Notes: generated by a model from the letters alone, not told the origin. 64,000 nucleotides of DNA from Marasmius tenuissimus (GCA_029532415.1 JAQOTA010000065.1:1116001-1180000), one strand, 5' to 3'. Positions 1 to 13,378 are shown, counted from the first letter of the stretch. A program made the numbers and translations.

Positions 1-883
<883 letters not shown>

Positions 884-927
884 CCGGTCTAGTGCCACCT
901 ATGTAATTCTACATGTACTCTGTATCG

Positions 928-2846
928 TCACGAATCCTTCTTCTGTTCCTGTTCCTTCGCATGATCCTCCTCATACCCCTCCACCTTCATATCATTCAAC
1001 CCCAACGACTCATTCTGCTCCCACGTCCTCTCATACACCTCCACCTCCATCCCCGGATCCGCATCCGGCGCATACAGATTCTGAATATACGAATTCGCCA
1101 ACGGATCGTCAAGTATAACCGTAAACGGTCGGTCGCCCGATTTCACCTTACCCCACCCATAAGCATAAACGTAAACATTAACAAGGGGAATGGGACACAC
1201 CTCCTTGAGCTTCCTCAAAAACTCTACAAAACTACTCCTCTCCGTCTCCTCCGTCGAATCCCCACCCATGACGACCTTCTCCGAAAGCTCTTCGTACACT
1301 TGTTCGAGGATACCTTCTAGAGTCGTAAACCGACCCCCCAAAGTCCCGTGTGTCAAGACCAAGTCGATTTCGGGGATCGTTAGGCCGGCGGTTTCGGACT
1401 GCGGTGCAGGGCGTCAGTTCAATCTAACGGAAAAGGGGGAGGAGACTCACTTTGAGAATATCCCGACTCATGTCGTCTTTGTCTTCCACTTTGAGTGTAA
1501 TCTTCTTTCCCTTCTCGGATATGGCTGAACCGGATTTGACTTCGTTGTCTCGGTATCCGCATCGGTCGCAGTTGGTGGACATGATTAGGACGTCCTTTCG
1601 TAGTGGGTTGTTAGTAGAAGGAGGGGAGGAGGGGGGGGCGGTTAAGTACCTTGAAATACGGAATGTTGACTTTTTTCATCAACGTATCGAGGGGATGTCC
1701 ACAACTCGAACATGTACCGTGAAACACGAAGATTTCTTCGTTTTTCCCGTCTGCGCCTCCGCCTACGTTGTCTTCGTCGTCGTCGTCGTCGTCCTCGCCG
1801 ATATCGTCGAGAGAGATTTTAGCTGTTCCTTGTGATGCACCAGCTAAAAACAAAAAAAAAAGTTCATGTTAGATCTACGCATACTATAAAAAAACACACA
1901 CCTTTCGCCTCATCCGGAGCCGCAACAAGCCCCAACGCCACATTCTGCTCCAACGTCCTCGGATACGTCCTCAAATTCCACTGCGGATCAGCCATACTCC
2001 CAATAAACTCGATCCACGAGTTCCCAGACGGATCGTCTAGTTTGATCGTAAACGCAGGCATCGGTTTGTCTTTTTCTGATGCTTTCCCCACCCCTCCCTC
2101 CTCTCCTCCCTCACCTTCTTCCCCTTCCCCTTCCTCGTCGTCGTCATCCCCAAGAATCCCCCTAAGCCTCCCAATCAACCCCTCAATCTTCTCATACGTC
2201 CCCGGCTCCTGATACCTCCTCACCGGCTGATCAATACTCAAATCCGCCACGACGTCCCGGACGAGTCCCTCGACTGTGGTGAGTTGACCTTGGGAGGTGG
2301 CGGTTGAGGGGAGCGTTAGTTCGAGTTGGGGGATTTGGATGGTGCAGTTGGGGGAGCGGACGATTTGGCGGTTGAGGTCGGGGCGGGAGAGGATTTTGGC
2401 GGTGTAGAGGGTTCCTTCGGCTGGTGGGGGTGGTGTGGGTGTTAGTTTGGGGAAAGGGGAAGGGGGAAAGAAGGAGGGGAGGGGGGAGAAAGGACGCACG
2501 TCGAATGGTACCAGCGGATTGGATCTCGTTGTTTGTGGTGCCGCAGTGGTCGCAACGGAAGGACATGACGATGACTTCGCGGAAGTAAGGGATTGAGGTG
2601 AGCATCATTCGTGTTGTGCCCTTTTGTTTTTTTTTGGAGGTTGGTTATTTTTTTGAAAGAAAACACGATGGAACGCAAAGAAAACGCAACTTGTTCACCG
2701 CATTTCATGCAGAGGGATTCTATCTCCTGGAGAGGACGTTCTTCCTCGTCGTTGGGAGTGGGCTCGGCATCGGGCAAGTTGTCTGTTTTGTCTGCGAGTG
2801 AGCCGATGGCTGGGAAGAAGTCTTCTTTCTTGTCGGTGGAGGTCAT
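928..2846 (-). CDS. ZPR1: Zinc finger protein ZPR1
   Basis: Six exons on the minus strand (2846..2691, 2620..2500, 2420..1902, 1843..1650, 1594..1451, 1398..928) give 534 residues, the usual fungal length. The protein is a tandem repeat of two ZPR1 modules. Each has a C4 zinc finger (CMKCGEQ...[19 protein letters not shown]...[12 protein letters not shown]) followed by a beta-rich domain with the [10 protein letters not shown] / [10 protein letters not shown] signature. Known family members bind translation elongation factor eEF1A as a folding chaperone and shuttle between cytoplasm and nucleus. An acidic linker follows the first module. The start Met precedes the acidic N-terminus 46 residues before the first Cys pair. 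The 5' end is divergent from the proline-rich gene at 3107, with about 260 bp between starts. Confidence 0.95.
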
Positions 2847-3106
2847 TGTTCACCTGTCGATTGTCAGTGGTGAGAGGAAATCAGTATCAGTGATGGAAAA
2901 CTTGAGGAACGAATTGACAGATCGTTACCTGATCAAAGGTTGGGTACGAGTCAGAGAAAGAATGATTCGATCGCGAACGATCTTGATGGAGGTGTAAAAT
3001 TAAAACTATGTAGAGAGTTCATTTTTTTTTTCAGAGTCCTAACCGCAGTCAGCGGGCCGGAGTAACGTTGCACCTTGCCTCATCACCATCACCATCATCG
3101 TCAACG

Positions 3107-3856
3107 ATGCCATCGTGTGAGCCGTTGGAGAACCATCTGACGCCCATTTTTCTCTTACCATTCTCTAACTCTAAACCGTAACCATCTCTAGTCGCCGACC
3201 TCAAGGATAAAGCAGTCAAAGCAAAAGATGCCAGCGTGAACAAGGTGCAGAATGTCAGAGATAGGAATTCTAGGTGAGTACTCGGATTTTCTCGTCTGAA
3301 ATACATGTCGACCGTTGACGCGGACGTTCGGATGATATGTAGTGTTCCCCTGAAGAAGACAAACTGGAACCCATACAATGGAGAAGGTCCACGAGCACCT
3401 CCACCGCCACGTCCGAATAGCAGGAACAGACCTGACCTCGCTCCGTTACCGCCACCACCACGTCGAACGTCGTCAATGGCTTCTTCGGAATCCTCGTCAA
3501 CGACTAATTCAGGTCCACCCCCCGGACCCCCACCAATCAACCGGGCAACTCGGAATTTATCAACTACGTCGGTGTCTTCAGGGTCGGGAGGTCCACCTCC
3601 GATAGTACGATCTACACGGCCTTTGCTATCAGCGCAGTCTTCGCAGTCTTCAGTTGGTCCGCCACCGAGTTTACCGGTTCGACGGTCACCTTCAGCTCCG
3701 CCGTTACCGTCTCGGACACCGTCTTTCAACAACACGACGATAACAGAAGAACCCGCTGCGTTCAGTTGGGGAAACTTGACGCAAGAAGATAAAGAAGTGT
3801 TCTTTGGATGGTTGGATGAGTTCTTTGAGAGATCGTATGGGATCAAGACGAGGTAG
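3107..3856 (+). CDS. Small proline-rich protein with conserved C-terminal W-FF-WL-FF helix, function unknown
   Basis: Three exons (3107..3116, 3192..3273, 3343..3856) predict 201 residues. The 10-nt first exon was chosen because it joins in frame to an amphipathic, lysine-rich N-terminal helix (MPSFADLKDKAVKAKDAS). The middle is low complexity, with repeated PPPP/PPPxR motifs and Ser/Thr-rich linkers typical of SH3- or profilin-binding ligands. The last 30 residues are different: WGNLTQEDKEVFFGWLDEFF, an aromatic helix. I recall similar 'helix - polyproline - FFxWLDEFF' proteins from other basidiomycetes, without a function I can name with confidence. A cortical actin or endocytic adaptor role is a guess from the proline motifs only. 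Confidence 0.75.
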
Positions 3857-3996
3857 CTTGTATGTGGGTTGTCCTTACTTACTAGATTTAATCCCAGACC
3901 GTTGTTTGCAGTTTGTTTCGTTTCTCAGTACCTATTTCATTTTAGTCGGTTTCTCGTGATTAATCATCACCGTCACCCCTCGCCAGGAACCGGAGT

Positions 3997-4004
3997 TATA
4001 TAAA
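3997..4004 (+). promoter_or_regulatory. TATA box of the epoxide hydrolase gene
   Basis: TATATAAA lies 136 nt before the start codon at 4140. A pyrimidine-rich leader follows it, ending in a run of ten C residues directly before the ATG. Few other genes in the window show a consensus TATA element at this distance, which may point to inducible expression. Confidence 0.5.
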
Positions 4005-4139
4005 GGTCCTCCCCTGAACGGTGGACACTTGAACCTTTCCCTACCCACCTTCATCTCGCTCAGACTATTCTGTTATCTATCCATCACCATCATTAAAAGA
4101 CCACATCGCTAATCGCTATTCTCTTTCCCCCCCCCCCCC

Positions 4140-5867
4140 ATGCGACTCCGAGCTCTTCTCCCCCTCCTCTCCACCGCAGCCGCTCTCGTTCTCGCTTCTG
4201 ATTTCAACCCGAGAGAGTACGGCAGCAAATACAAACGCTTCGTGACGTGCGATGCGGTCAAACGAAACGCTGACCACGCTGTTGTGCAGATTACGATGAG
4301 TGCGTTTCTCCCCCCCGAATTATTAATTTTTATTCCAAAGAATTTAACTGATACTTGATCGAAAAACTTGAAGGTTATGTCGATATCAATCCTACAGCTG
4401 AGAAAACGTTACTCTTGGTACACGGTTGGCCTAGTCTATGGAGTTCGTGGGCGTACCAGATTCAAGCTTTCAAGGTATGTTCGAGTCTCCCCCCACCCCA
4501 TCTCCCCTTTCCCCGCCCCCCCCCCCCCACACTGACACTCACCCCCTCCGTATTAGAACGACTACCGCCTAATCATCCCCGACCTCCGCGGTTTCGGCGA
4601 CTCCACCCACCCCGACGACGTCGAGAGCTCCGGAACCATGTACGACCATGTCGGAGATTTGAGTTGTATTCTCCACCACGCCCACCAAAACAAGAACAAG
4701 AACAAAAACAGGGGAAAAGCGATTTGCGTTGGACATGATTGGGGATCGGCGGTTTGTTATGAGGCGGGGAGGTCTAGACCGGATTTGGTGGAGGCGGTGG
4801 TTGGAGTTGCTGTTCCGGTGTGTTCTTCCTTTTCCCTCTTCCTCCTCTTCCCTCTTCTCTTTCTCCCCTCCTTCCCTTTCCCTTTCCCTTTCCCTTCCTC
4901 GACTGACGCCTACGATAGTACATCCCATCCGCGGGCGACTTTGTCCCGATCAAACATTTGGTACCCCTCCTCCCGAAACTGACGTACCAGTTATTCTTCA
5001 GCGGGAAAACGGAGGAGGCGATAGCAGAGTTGGATAGGGATATTAAGAGGAGTGTGAGGGCTACGTTGAGGACTGGGGGGTCTCCACCGCCGGAGACGTT
5101 TTTGACGAGTAAGGAGACGTTTTTGGGTGCGTGGAGTGGGGTTGATGAGGTGTGTTTTTTTTGTGTTCCTGTTGCTGGGTTTGATTTGATGGTGGGGTGG
5201 TGGTAGATCCCGCCGGTACCGTTCTTTTCGGAGGAGGAGGAGGAGTATTTTGTAGAAGAGTATGGGAAGCAGGGGTTTAGGAATAGTGAGTTTGTTTTTT
5301 GAAGGATTTTTGGTTTCTTTTCGTTGACGCTCTTTTTTTGCGAAGCTCTCCAATTCTACACTGATTCTGTACGTTTTTTCTTTCGTCCTTTGGCGTCGGT
5401 CATCCTAACTCGGGAATATCTCGTTTTTCAGAACCGCTACGCGACGTGGAAGTTTGTCAATGACCAAGGAAATCATACGATTCCTCAACCTGTTTTAGCG
5501 GTGCTTCCTAAACATGTACGTCGATTTAGTTTTTAACACTAACGACTCGGGACTGTTAAAAACTGATGTGCTGGGGACATTTAGGACCCTGTAGCTGATT
5601 GGGCACTCGCAGTCAAGTTGCTCAAATCCGAGATGTTTCTTCCACAGTTGACTACAGAGGTGCGTCTTTCCCCAGCTATATTGGATCGTGCGTGCGTGCG
5701 CGTGAGGGCTTATGCATTTTCTTTTTCGGGGGTAGATGATTGAAGGAGGACATTGGGCTCACATTGAGTTTCCGGAAGAGTTTAATGCTGTGTTGAAGAG
5801 GTGGTTGGATGGGTTGGACTTGGGGAAGAAGGGCTCGGGAGAGGCTCGTGCTGTGGATGAGTTGTAG
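4140..5867 (+). CDS. Secreted alpha/beta-hydrolase, epoxide hydrolase family
   Basis: Nine exons (4140..4299, 4374..4474, 4557..4817, 4919..5149, 5207..5285, 5346..5368, 5432..5515, 5585..5659, 5736..5867) give 381 residues. An N-terminal signal peptide (RLRALLPLLSTAAALVLA) predicts entry into the secretory pathway. The oxyanion motif HGWP is at residues 70-73, the nucleophile Asp148 sits in GHDWGS, the catalytic His344 in EGGHWAH, and a likely acid Asp314 opens exon 8. A cap domain lies between. Asp at the nucleophile elbow rather than Ser points to epoxide hydrolysis to a diol through an ester intermediate; a dehalogenase is the main alternative. The 23-nt exon 6 is supported by frame on both sides. 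Intron 3 contains a CCTTT repeat tract. The substrate cannot be told from sequence. Confidence 0.88.
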
Positions 5868-6198
5868 ATGTAGCGCACAAACCAGTACACTGACAAAATC
5901 GGAATTTTGGACCCACCGGGGTCCACAAGTTGGGATGACATAAGCAGCCTTGTTCCTTTTCGACCTTCCACGCAACCTTGAACTTTCACGTACAAGTTTA
6001 TTCAATCAATCCTTCGTCGCCCTTTCATATCGCTTCAGAAGCTCTTGTTGTTCGTCGTCGTCGTCATGGAACACCTGAAAAACAAAAACTGCCAAAGACA
6101 ATAAGCTGCGTTATATATATGACAGCGCTCGGCGGGACAATGAGTCCATTCATTCCGAGATATTGATTTTTCTTCCCCCCGCCTCTCTCTCTCCAAAA

Positions 6199-8289
6199 AT
6201 GCCTGGCATAGCCAATTTTGTTACACCTCTTCTCCTCGACAAACTCAAGTGGAGGGCTAAATGTTACATTCATCGACTTCCTCTGGAGCTCATAGTCGAA
6301 ATTCTGAGTTACCTCTCCATCGAGGATATCATGAGAGTCAGACGAGTAAGCCCCTCCTGCACAATCTTCCTCGTCGTCTCGCCCTCCTCACACACCCCCA
6401 GACCAACCGAGCCTTCTGGTTCATAACCCACGACCCCATAATCTGGCGCCGCTTCCTCGAACGGCTCAACCTCCCCATCCCGCCAACCCGTCCCAACTTC
6501 CGCTACTCCCTCGAAGAAACCGATTTCGAAGTCGAACAACTCGTCACCCGAGCCATCTGCGCAGACGACAACTGGCGCCGCCCAACACCCAAAATGTTAC
6601 ACAAATCCGTCGCGAGCACGTTCCAACAAGTGTTGGAGATGAAGATCCTCCCCGGGGGTAGGTTCTTGATCGCGAGCGTGAAGGACGTGGAGAGTTTTAG
6701 GTTTTGGGTGTGTGTTTATTGTTTGGATCATCCGAAGGGGTTGGAACATGCGTTGTTGGCGAGGAAGGCGGTGGAGACGAAGCCGTATGGGTTGGGTGCG
6801 AGGTTTCATACGGATCCGAGGGGGGTGATGCAGTCGGTGATGGTGATGTATTGTTTGAGGAGGCCGGCGGATGGGAATTTTCGTGGGTGAGTTTAGTTTG
6901 TGGCCTTTCTTTCTTTCTTTTCTTTCTTTCTTTTTTGGTACTGATGGTCGGGTTGGCAGATTGGACCCAGCGGGTTGGACTACGGAAATCGATAGCAATC
7001 CACCTTACCCACTCGAGTACGGGTGTTTTGTGATTGAATGTCCTCTCCCCGGTCTCGAGTTCCTTTCGGATCCGAGAGTCGATACGAATTCGGATGACTT
7101 TATTCAGCTTATGGGGATGATCAACCCGCCCTTCGGTCGGGAATATATCTGGAGAATGGTTGAGGATAAACCTTTCGACGACGCGTCGCTGTTTGATATC
7201 AATGGCGTCTGCTATGCTGTCACTGCTAGTCGGGGAAAGGTCACGATTGTGAATCTGATGCTGCGGAGTTCGACTACGTTCTTGTTGGCTCGAGACGGAC
7301 ATTTCCCCAACTACGTGAGTATAGAACATTGTTGAATGTCTTGTCATTGACGTTTCTCCATCCATTAGAAACATCACATACGTGCACTCCGGGTCTTACC
7401 ACAACAAAACCGAATCCTCGTCTTTCGCACTATAGCCCTCGTAGGCCAACTCCCCAGAGAAACCCACGACGTCCAAAGCATCGAAGTCTTCGAAATCCCA
7501 GAAGACGACGACGAAACATACCAACTCGAATCCAACACCTACGACTACCGCATCGTCCAAGCCGTCGACCGAGTCTACATCGAAAACAAAAACGTCTCCA
7601 GCGTCCACATCTCCGATTACCCCACCATCCCTCGGTCGTTGGATCTCCCCCAGCTTTACGAGGGCCATGATAATGCGCCGTTGACGCCGATATCGATATA
7701 CGTCCGGACGTCCGCCCCGTTAGGTATCGTCCACTACGAGGTATTTCCTATTCGAGACCCCGTCACGAACGAATGGGACTACGTTCTCGACTCTGTCATC
7801 CCCCAAACGGTACATATCAGCGATCCGGTCGAAACGCGTATTATCCCCGGAACTACACGGTCATTGATATACACCGTCCCTCCCAACGACCGTACGGGTC
7901 ATCCGAAACTTTTGTCGTTGAGGAGGTATTTCAACCCACGATACGCACCGGACGATTATAAACCTTTCGCTCTGAAAGATCACTTGGAGGTACCGGTGTT
8001 GGACAAGGAGAGGTATCCGAAGCCAAAGTTGTTGTATAGTTCTTTTGATGTGTGTGATCCGACGTTTCACGGGGTTGCGGAGAAGGGGCTTTCGGCGATT
8101 ACTTGGGATGAAGGGACGGGGAGGGTTTGTGTTGCGTCGCAGGAGGATATGAAGATTGTGATTTTGGATTTGGGAAAGGTAAATGGGGCGAGCGATCCGA
8201 GGTTTGAAAAGTGGAGGAAGGGGGTTGCGTTGTTGAGGCAGTCGGAGACGATTCTTATTGATCTTACAACGGCGACGACTACGAGTTGA
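6199..8289 (+). CDS. F-box protein
   Basis: Four exons (6199..6345, 6402..6886, 6960..7314, 7369..8289) encode 635 residues. The F-box is at about residues 25-50 (HRLPLELIVEILSYLSIEDI) and would bind Skp1 in an SCF ubiquitin ligase. The rest has no repeat motif I recognise (no clear WD40 or LRR). It alternates beta-type strands with loops such as FLIASVKDVESFRFWV and KHHIRALRVL, in the style of the large Agaricomycete F-box expansions. Such proteins usually recruit a target through this C-terminal part; the target is unknown. Intron 2 contains a CTTT repeat. The start Met 13 codons inside the longer open frame was chosen because a pyrimidine-rich leader precedes it. Confidence 0.82.
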
Positions 8290-8641
8290 ACGTATTTATT
8301 GTATCCCATTATTGTACACATAGACTCCCAACGCACAATACTTCCTTACTGTACAAAGTCTAATACAGCATTTTGATCGCGCGAGGGCGTGGTTCGTGTA
8401 CAATTGTGGAAAGCCGCGACGGTCACAGTAGCAACGATTCCAACTTCCAAGATCCCCAAACCTAACCGTGTACTACACGCGCGACTATGAATCATGCCTC
8501 GTGTATAGAGATACAAATCCTATCCAAATGCAACTTCCTAGGCCAGCACGAAGTCAGAAGCGAGATGCCCAGAGATATCGGGGAAGCCCTCACCTACTAA
8601 TACAACAAAGAATAACCAGGTATGCGTATACAAACAACTCC
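8290..8641. other. Convergent 3' intergenic region
   Basis: This 352-bp spacer lies between the stops of the F-box gene and the coiled-coil gene. It should hold both 3' UTRs. I see no repeat, RNA gene or further open frame worth reporting. Confidence 0.6.
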
Positions 8642-10643
8642 TCACTCTCCCCGATCTCCATTCGTCGCTTGGCCCTCTCCTTTACCAGGCTGAGGCGATT
8701 CTCCCCGAGTGCCTTGGCTCGCCCCATCTTGCAGATGAGCCGAGTCACCCACCAACGAGAGCGCAAATGGGTTTTCTAAAAGCAGAGAGATATACATGTC
8801 GTCAGCATGGCCCAGAAAAGACGAATGAAGAAGAAAGTCGAAACGTACTGCTTCCCCAATGTTTCGGAACTGAACTGTCCGCGCGTTCGAGTTGACCAGG
8901 CGGAGGACCAAGTGGAGGCTGGTACTGTGCTTGAGTGCTTCCGCTCGCATTCCCGTTAGGTTCAGATTCGTGTCCCGGTGGAGGACCCGCTGGTGGATTG
9001 AACCGTGTCTGACTCGTCCCAGCCCCAGTATCATACCCAGTTGGAGGGCCAGCCGGTGGCGAATGTTGGTCTGGTCCCGTCGGCATTTGTATCGAAGATG
9101 TCGATGAGCGCTCAGGGAACGCTGGAGGTGGCACATCTTCTCGGGGAAAATACTGTGGCGGCGGTGCTCCGGCTTCGTCCCCCCCTGCCCCACCCGTTCC
9201 AGAGACCCTCTCGAATGTCTCTCTCCTGAATTGATCGAGATCCCTTCTACACTGCGAAAGCACCTCCGAGGCTTCAATGAGGTCCGGTCCGATTCGTTCA
9301 CAGCGTAAAGTGGCTGCCCGAAGTTCATTCCGTATCTATGATATGGTATATGAGGAGCCTATGCAGGGTGAAGAAAGAGGTGCTCACCCGATCGTGGTGC
9401 TGCATCAATTCGTTCCGGTTAGCTTCCATCTTGTCTGTAGAGAACGGCATTAGCATTCAACAATGGTTTATGTTCGTCTATCTACTCACTGTGGGCGGCA
9501 ATATCTGAGAAGATGTTGTCGAAGAAGACATCTCCAAACATAGAGCTGCATGGAAGGATGAGAACGAGGTTCAAGGCCGGGGACACAGACCGGGCTCACA
9601 TCTCATAAACTCTGATTGGACCAACATTCCTGACATCAGGCGACGTTTGCTGAGCCTGGTTCACCAACATTTGCGCTCTTGACGCCGCTATTGCAGCGTT
9701 CCCCAGCGCGCTTCTCTCCATCATGTCCGCCATTCTACCTCAAAGGAGTTGAATCAATATGGCTGGAGCGCAGTTTGGCGTAAAGGTCACACGTACGTTC
9801 CACCGCCGTAGACGTCCCATGTAGAGTAGCCTAACGCTTCCTGCATCTGGGCGAGACAATGACGCATAGCGTTATCGGCTTCCTTGAGTAGGTGAACGGC
9901 GCGGGACTGTCTGTTCATATGATCTTGGATACGATTGTAGGCCTGCTGAGACTGTTCAAGTTGACTTTCGAGTTGATCATCTCTGGGAAATTCTTAGGGA
10001 GGGCGCGTCATTACTTCTTAACAATTCCAACGAACAAACAAACGCACCTTGAGTGGGACCGTCGAATATACGTTCGTATAGGGCATGAATCTCCCTCTCG
10101 GCTTCAGCTAGTTTCTGTGACTTCCGAGACAGGTCTTCTCTCTGCCATGAACACCGTTTGGAATCCGCTACGAGCTGAGCAAATTCAAACTTGAGCACGC
10201 ACGACATCACGACCTTCTGCAATCATCGTCTCAATAGTCTTCAGATTATCTCGTTCTTTCATTTCCTTCTCTAGTGCCTCGACGTACTCCCTGAAACCAT
10301 CGCGATCTTGTGAGTTCATGCCACGATGCCTGGTCGAGTAAAAACTCACTCACTTTTCTTCTTTCTCTCTTTTCTCCTCAAACTTCTGTTTTTTCCCGGT
10401 CATCTTCGCTGCTAGTCGTCTGGCGGTACTATCCCGCAGACTCTCATGCTCCTTCCTCTCTTTCTTGGTCACATTTGATAGTTTCTCCACGTTCGCCTTG
10501 ATATTCTTGACCCGTCCTTCCAGGTCGGCTAGGTAGTTGGTTTGTTGCGAGAATGCGGACGGTGCATAGGAAAGATCGTCGAGAGTCTTGAGAAGATTGG
10601 CATGGTACTGAGCATTCTCGAGTATTGTCTGAGAGGTTGACAT
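8642..10643 (-). CDS. Coiled-coil protein with proline/glycine-rich C-terminus, function unknown
   Basis: Nine exons on the minus strand (10643..10354, 10290..10203, 10141..10048, 9980..9797, 9734..9600, 9545..9490, 9434..9388, 9335..8849, 8775..8642) stay in frame throughout and give 504 residues. Residues 1-300 are almost all helical and charged (KKERKEHESLRDSTARRL, SRKSQKLAEAEREIHALYE, MNRQSRAVHLLKEADNAMRH), with heptad-like spacing expected of a coiled coil. About residues 340-460 are low complexity with repeated PPAGPPPG/PPLGPPPG units. Proteins of this build are common in mushrooms, but I know of no assigned role. A degenerate copy of its first exon lies near 15.65 kb, and its upstream region carries the shared element at 10806. 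The 61-nt intron 2 is the only one consistent with frame. Confidence 0.8.
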
Positions 10644-11425
10644 GGGCGTTGTAGAACAAGAATGGCGAGTAAATTCCTGTAAATTCGATCAATTGTGATG
10701 GGGTTGAGCTGCATCAAGCTGGCTATGGTGCGTCATCATGACATCCCTAGGTCGAGAAAACATTCGTCCAAATTATCGCAGGTACTTAAGTAGAAGAGAG
10801 TAGGATAGGTCCATGGAGGTCCAAGATATTTATTCTGGGTTTGAGATGAAGGAAGGCGAGACGGTAAACGAGCCCAACCGTCGCCGAGTGGTTGGTCGAT
10901 GGTGGTTGGTGGTCACTGCGGTCTTGATGGGAAGGTGCGGAAACTCACACGGTCCCTCTCTCCGACCCAACGTTCACTTTCAAGCATTTATTGCGCGTTT
11001 GAGAACGCGAGGCTGGCTGATGCTGGTGCATCGGTGATGGCCCTTCGACTTCATTATCTACTTGCATTCCTCTCAGCTTTTCGAATGTCTCGAGATCTGC
11101 AGCAGGACCATTTGAGAATGAATGATATCGCTTCCGGGTGAAAGAGGCGCGCATATTAATTTTTCACTGCGTCAGACATTTGAATCGACTCAGGTTTCGC
11201 TCCCTTCTCTTCTCGATGCGATTCCTTTGCGTTTCGGCGTCTCGATAAGACAGACTATGATTGAGGGATAGTAGTCGGAGGCTGAATCTTGTGGACAGTC
11301 TACCGTTGTACCCAAAGGAAAATACATATTCGAGCTCATGGACATGGGGAAGAAAGCACGGGTCAAAACATCCAAGTTGAATCTTCAACACAGAGCAAAC
11401 CAACAGCACGCATATCGCGGGATAG
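10644..11425. other. Intergenic region carrying one copy of the three-copy upstream repeat
   Basis: This is the 5' flank of the coiled-coil gene and the 3' flank of the AAA-ATPase-like gene. It contains the TAGGTCCATGGAGGTCC element. About 350 bp further on it contains a block (TTTTTCACTGCGTC, near 11160) that also recurs upstream of the AAA gene near 13320. I found no convincing gene here. Confidence 0.6.
10806..10822. repeat. Upstream repeat element, copy 1
   Basis: TAGGTCCATGGAGGTCC followed by an ATATT-rich stretch. Near-identical copies lie at 13024 and 15863. Each sits 160-185 nt upstream of the start, or former start, of a minus-strand gene. Confidence 0.65.
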
Positions 11426-12840
11426 TCATCGCCTCCATGCGTCGACAAGATTCTCGACCCGAACCATGAGGGTAGCCACCTCCTCAGTTACCCCCTTGCC
11501 CTTCTCCTCGAGCCGCTTGTAGAAAAAGTCCAGAACGTCCCGGCATGAATACTTGTACCAAGCCGCGCCATGTAGTAATTGCATCTTCGCATCCTCCGAG
11601 TCCAAAAACTCGTCTGCAAGATCCATCATCTTCAACGCGTGGAATCTCCAGTGCAAGCCATGTGCAATTTGCAAGACATCCTCTTCACAGAAACCAACGA
11701 GCTTGTCTGTGTTCTGATTCCTGACGATATCGTAAGCATCGTCCCAAACCGCCCTCGAGACGGTGCTGAGGATCTGTTGTGTGCCCGTGAAGAAGATCAA
11801 TGAGACGCCTCCACGCATGTTCCAATCTCCAAGTGAGACAAAGAAGTCCGATAGCGTCTTTTGGACTTCACCACGTCTTTCGGGGGATTCTGCGGCTATC
11901 TCAGATGCAGCCCAGTAAGGAGAATCATAGTTGTCGATGAGGACGACCAAGTCATGCTCGCGGGGAAGCGCAAAAGACTGTAAAAGGAGGATACGAGTCG
12001 ATGTGCTGATACTGAACAGGGAATAAACTTTAACTTACGATGATATTACTCAACGTCTCGGTTGCATCCGGATCCTCCAACTCTGCCCATTCTTCGCCTT
12101 TCAAGAAGTCTTTGTAGAGCTCGATGAAGTTCTTGAGCGCTTCGTTCAACTCATCATTGAGACTGAAGTTCGGACTCTTCACATCGTAGATTCCAAAATC
12201 CAGTTTCAGAACGAAATGATTGTTGGGACACCAGCTCGGTGGCAATGCTTTCGACAGCCGAAAAGCATATGCAAAATCTTCTTTGTGTTGGATGTCATAG
12301 TAGTAGCTGAGCGCTGAGCATCGATACTATGGAGGTCTTCCCGTAACCATGTGGTGCTCTTAGCAGAGTACATCGGTGGAGTTGAGTGAGGTCAATAATG
12401 GCACTTCGATCGCGGAAGTGAGCATATCGCGTAAGAGTTTTGAAATCAGTCGTGCGTGACAACAGCTATGAGGCAAAAGTGGGTGAGTATGACAGTACAC
12501 GGCAAGGGAGAGACAACACAAACATCTTCAAGGCGATTTTGAACCGAATAGTAGGAGTAGCCAGGGAAAAGGAGCATGGTAGAACCTTGTGGATTCGAAG
12601 AATTGGCCTCGTCGACCCGCTCCTCATGTTCTTCGCCTGACGAGCCTGAATCAAACTCAGATTGGTTTATAAGATGCCGTCCAAAGTCCTTTACTTACCT
12701 GGCTCCATGATGTGAGGGCGTATTGGGACGGTTGCGTCTGAGGGCGTTCTCGAAGGAGATGATGGAGGAGCGCTATCACGGCCACTGCTTGAATCCGAGG
12801 ACCGGTAGGTGAGAGAATCATTTCGTCTGATCTTGGACAT
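11426..12840 (-). pseudogene. AAA-ATPase-like protein (PF09820 type), apparently frameshifted
   Basis: The minus strand carries a Ser-rich N-terminal exon (starting at 12840), a Walker A motif (APHGYGKTS) in the frame entering 12427..12320, then VLKLDFGIYDV (12245..12039) and, after a clean intron (11978..12038), a Walker B-like LIDNYDSPYW and the helical remainder to 11426. The LID-YD-P Walker B form is characteristic of the AAA-ATPase-like family also called DUF1703. The Walker A frame runs into a stop just where it should meet YYYDIQHKEDF; a one-base shift near 12318 restores the match, and no intron of plausible size fits there. The splice into the Walker A exon is also unclear. It is therefore either a recent pseudogene or a base-call error. 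The family is abundant in some fungi and has no agreed function. Confidence 0.6.
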
Positions 12841-13378
12841 AGCTATGGAACGAATGTAAGAGCAACGGAGTAAAGAGAGCGACGAGATACGGTGATGGTG
12901 GTGGACTAGATTATGTAAGGCGCGGTTGGTGTCTCTGTGCGTTATCGATTAGTGATGAGACTTCTCAGTTCCCAGCCTTTATCTACAATCTCGCCTTTAC
13001 AGGTAAGGGGAGTAGGAGGCGGGTAGGTCCATGGGGGTCCGAGATATTCATTGTGAAGTTTGAGGACGTAAGGTGAACGAGTTTGTTGATGGTGCTGTCA
13101 CGGTGGTACTGGGTCTTGTGGGAAGGCTTGGCCTGCTTGGCACGGCCGCACCTGGCCGCACGGGAACCTACGGGAACTCACGCGCACGGTTTCAATTTAC
13201 CTAAGTACGTCCAGCGTCTACCCCCATTTCCTCCTGGTCGAGTTTTGAGCAAGATTGTCTCCACCGACGAGGGCATGGTGGATATGAGATGTATCTCCTC
13301 AGATGGTGCGCACATCTACTTTTCACTGCGTCTTACAATTCAAGTTCGCTCAAGTTGCCCTCGCTTCTCTTGAAGTTG
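12841..13378. other. Intergenic region with second copy of the upstream repeat
   Basis: This is the 5' flank of the AAA-ATPase-like gene. It holds the TAGGTCCATGGGGGTCC element at 13024. About 300 bp further it holds a stretch beginning TTTTCACTGCGTC, near 13320, that matches the one near 11160. The MITE begins directly after this. Confidence 0.55.
13024..13040. repeat. Upstream repeat element, copy 2
   Basis: TAGGTCCATGGGGGTCC, one base different from copy 1, lies 184 nt upstream of the AAA-ATPase-like start codon on the minus strand. Confidence 0.65.
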
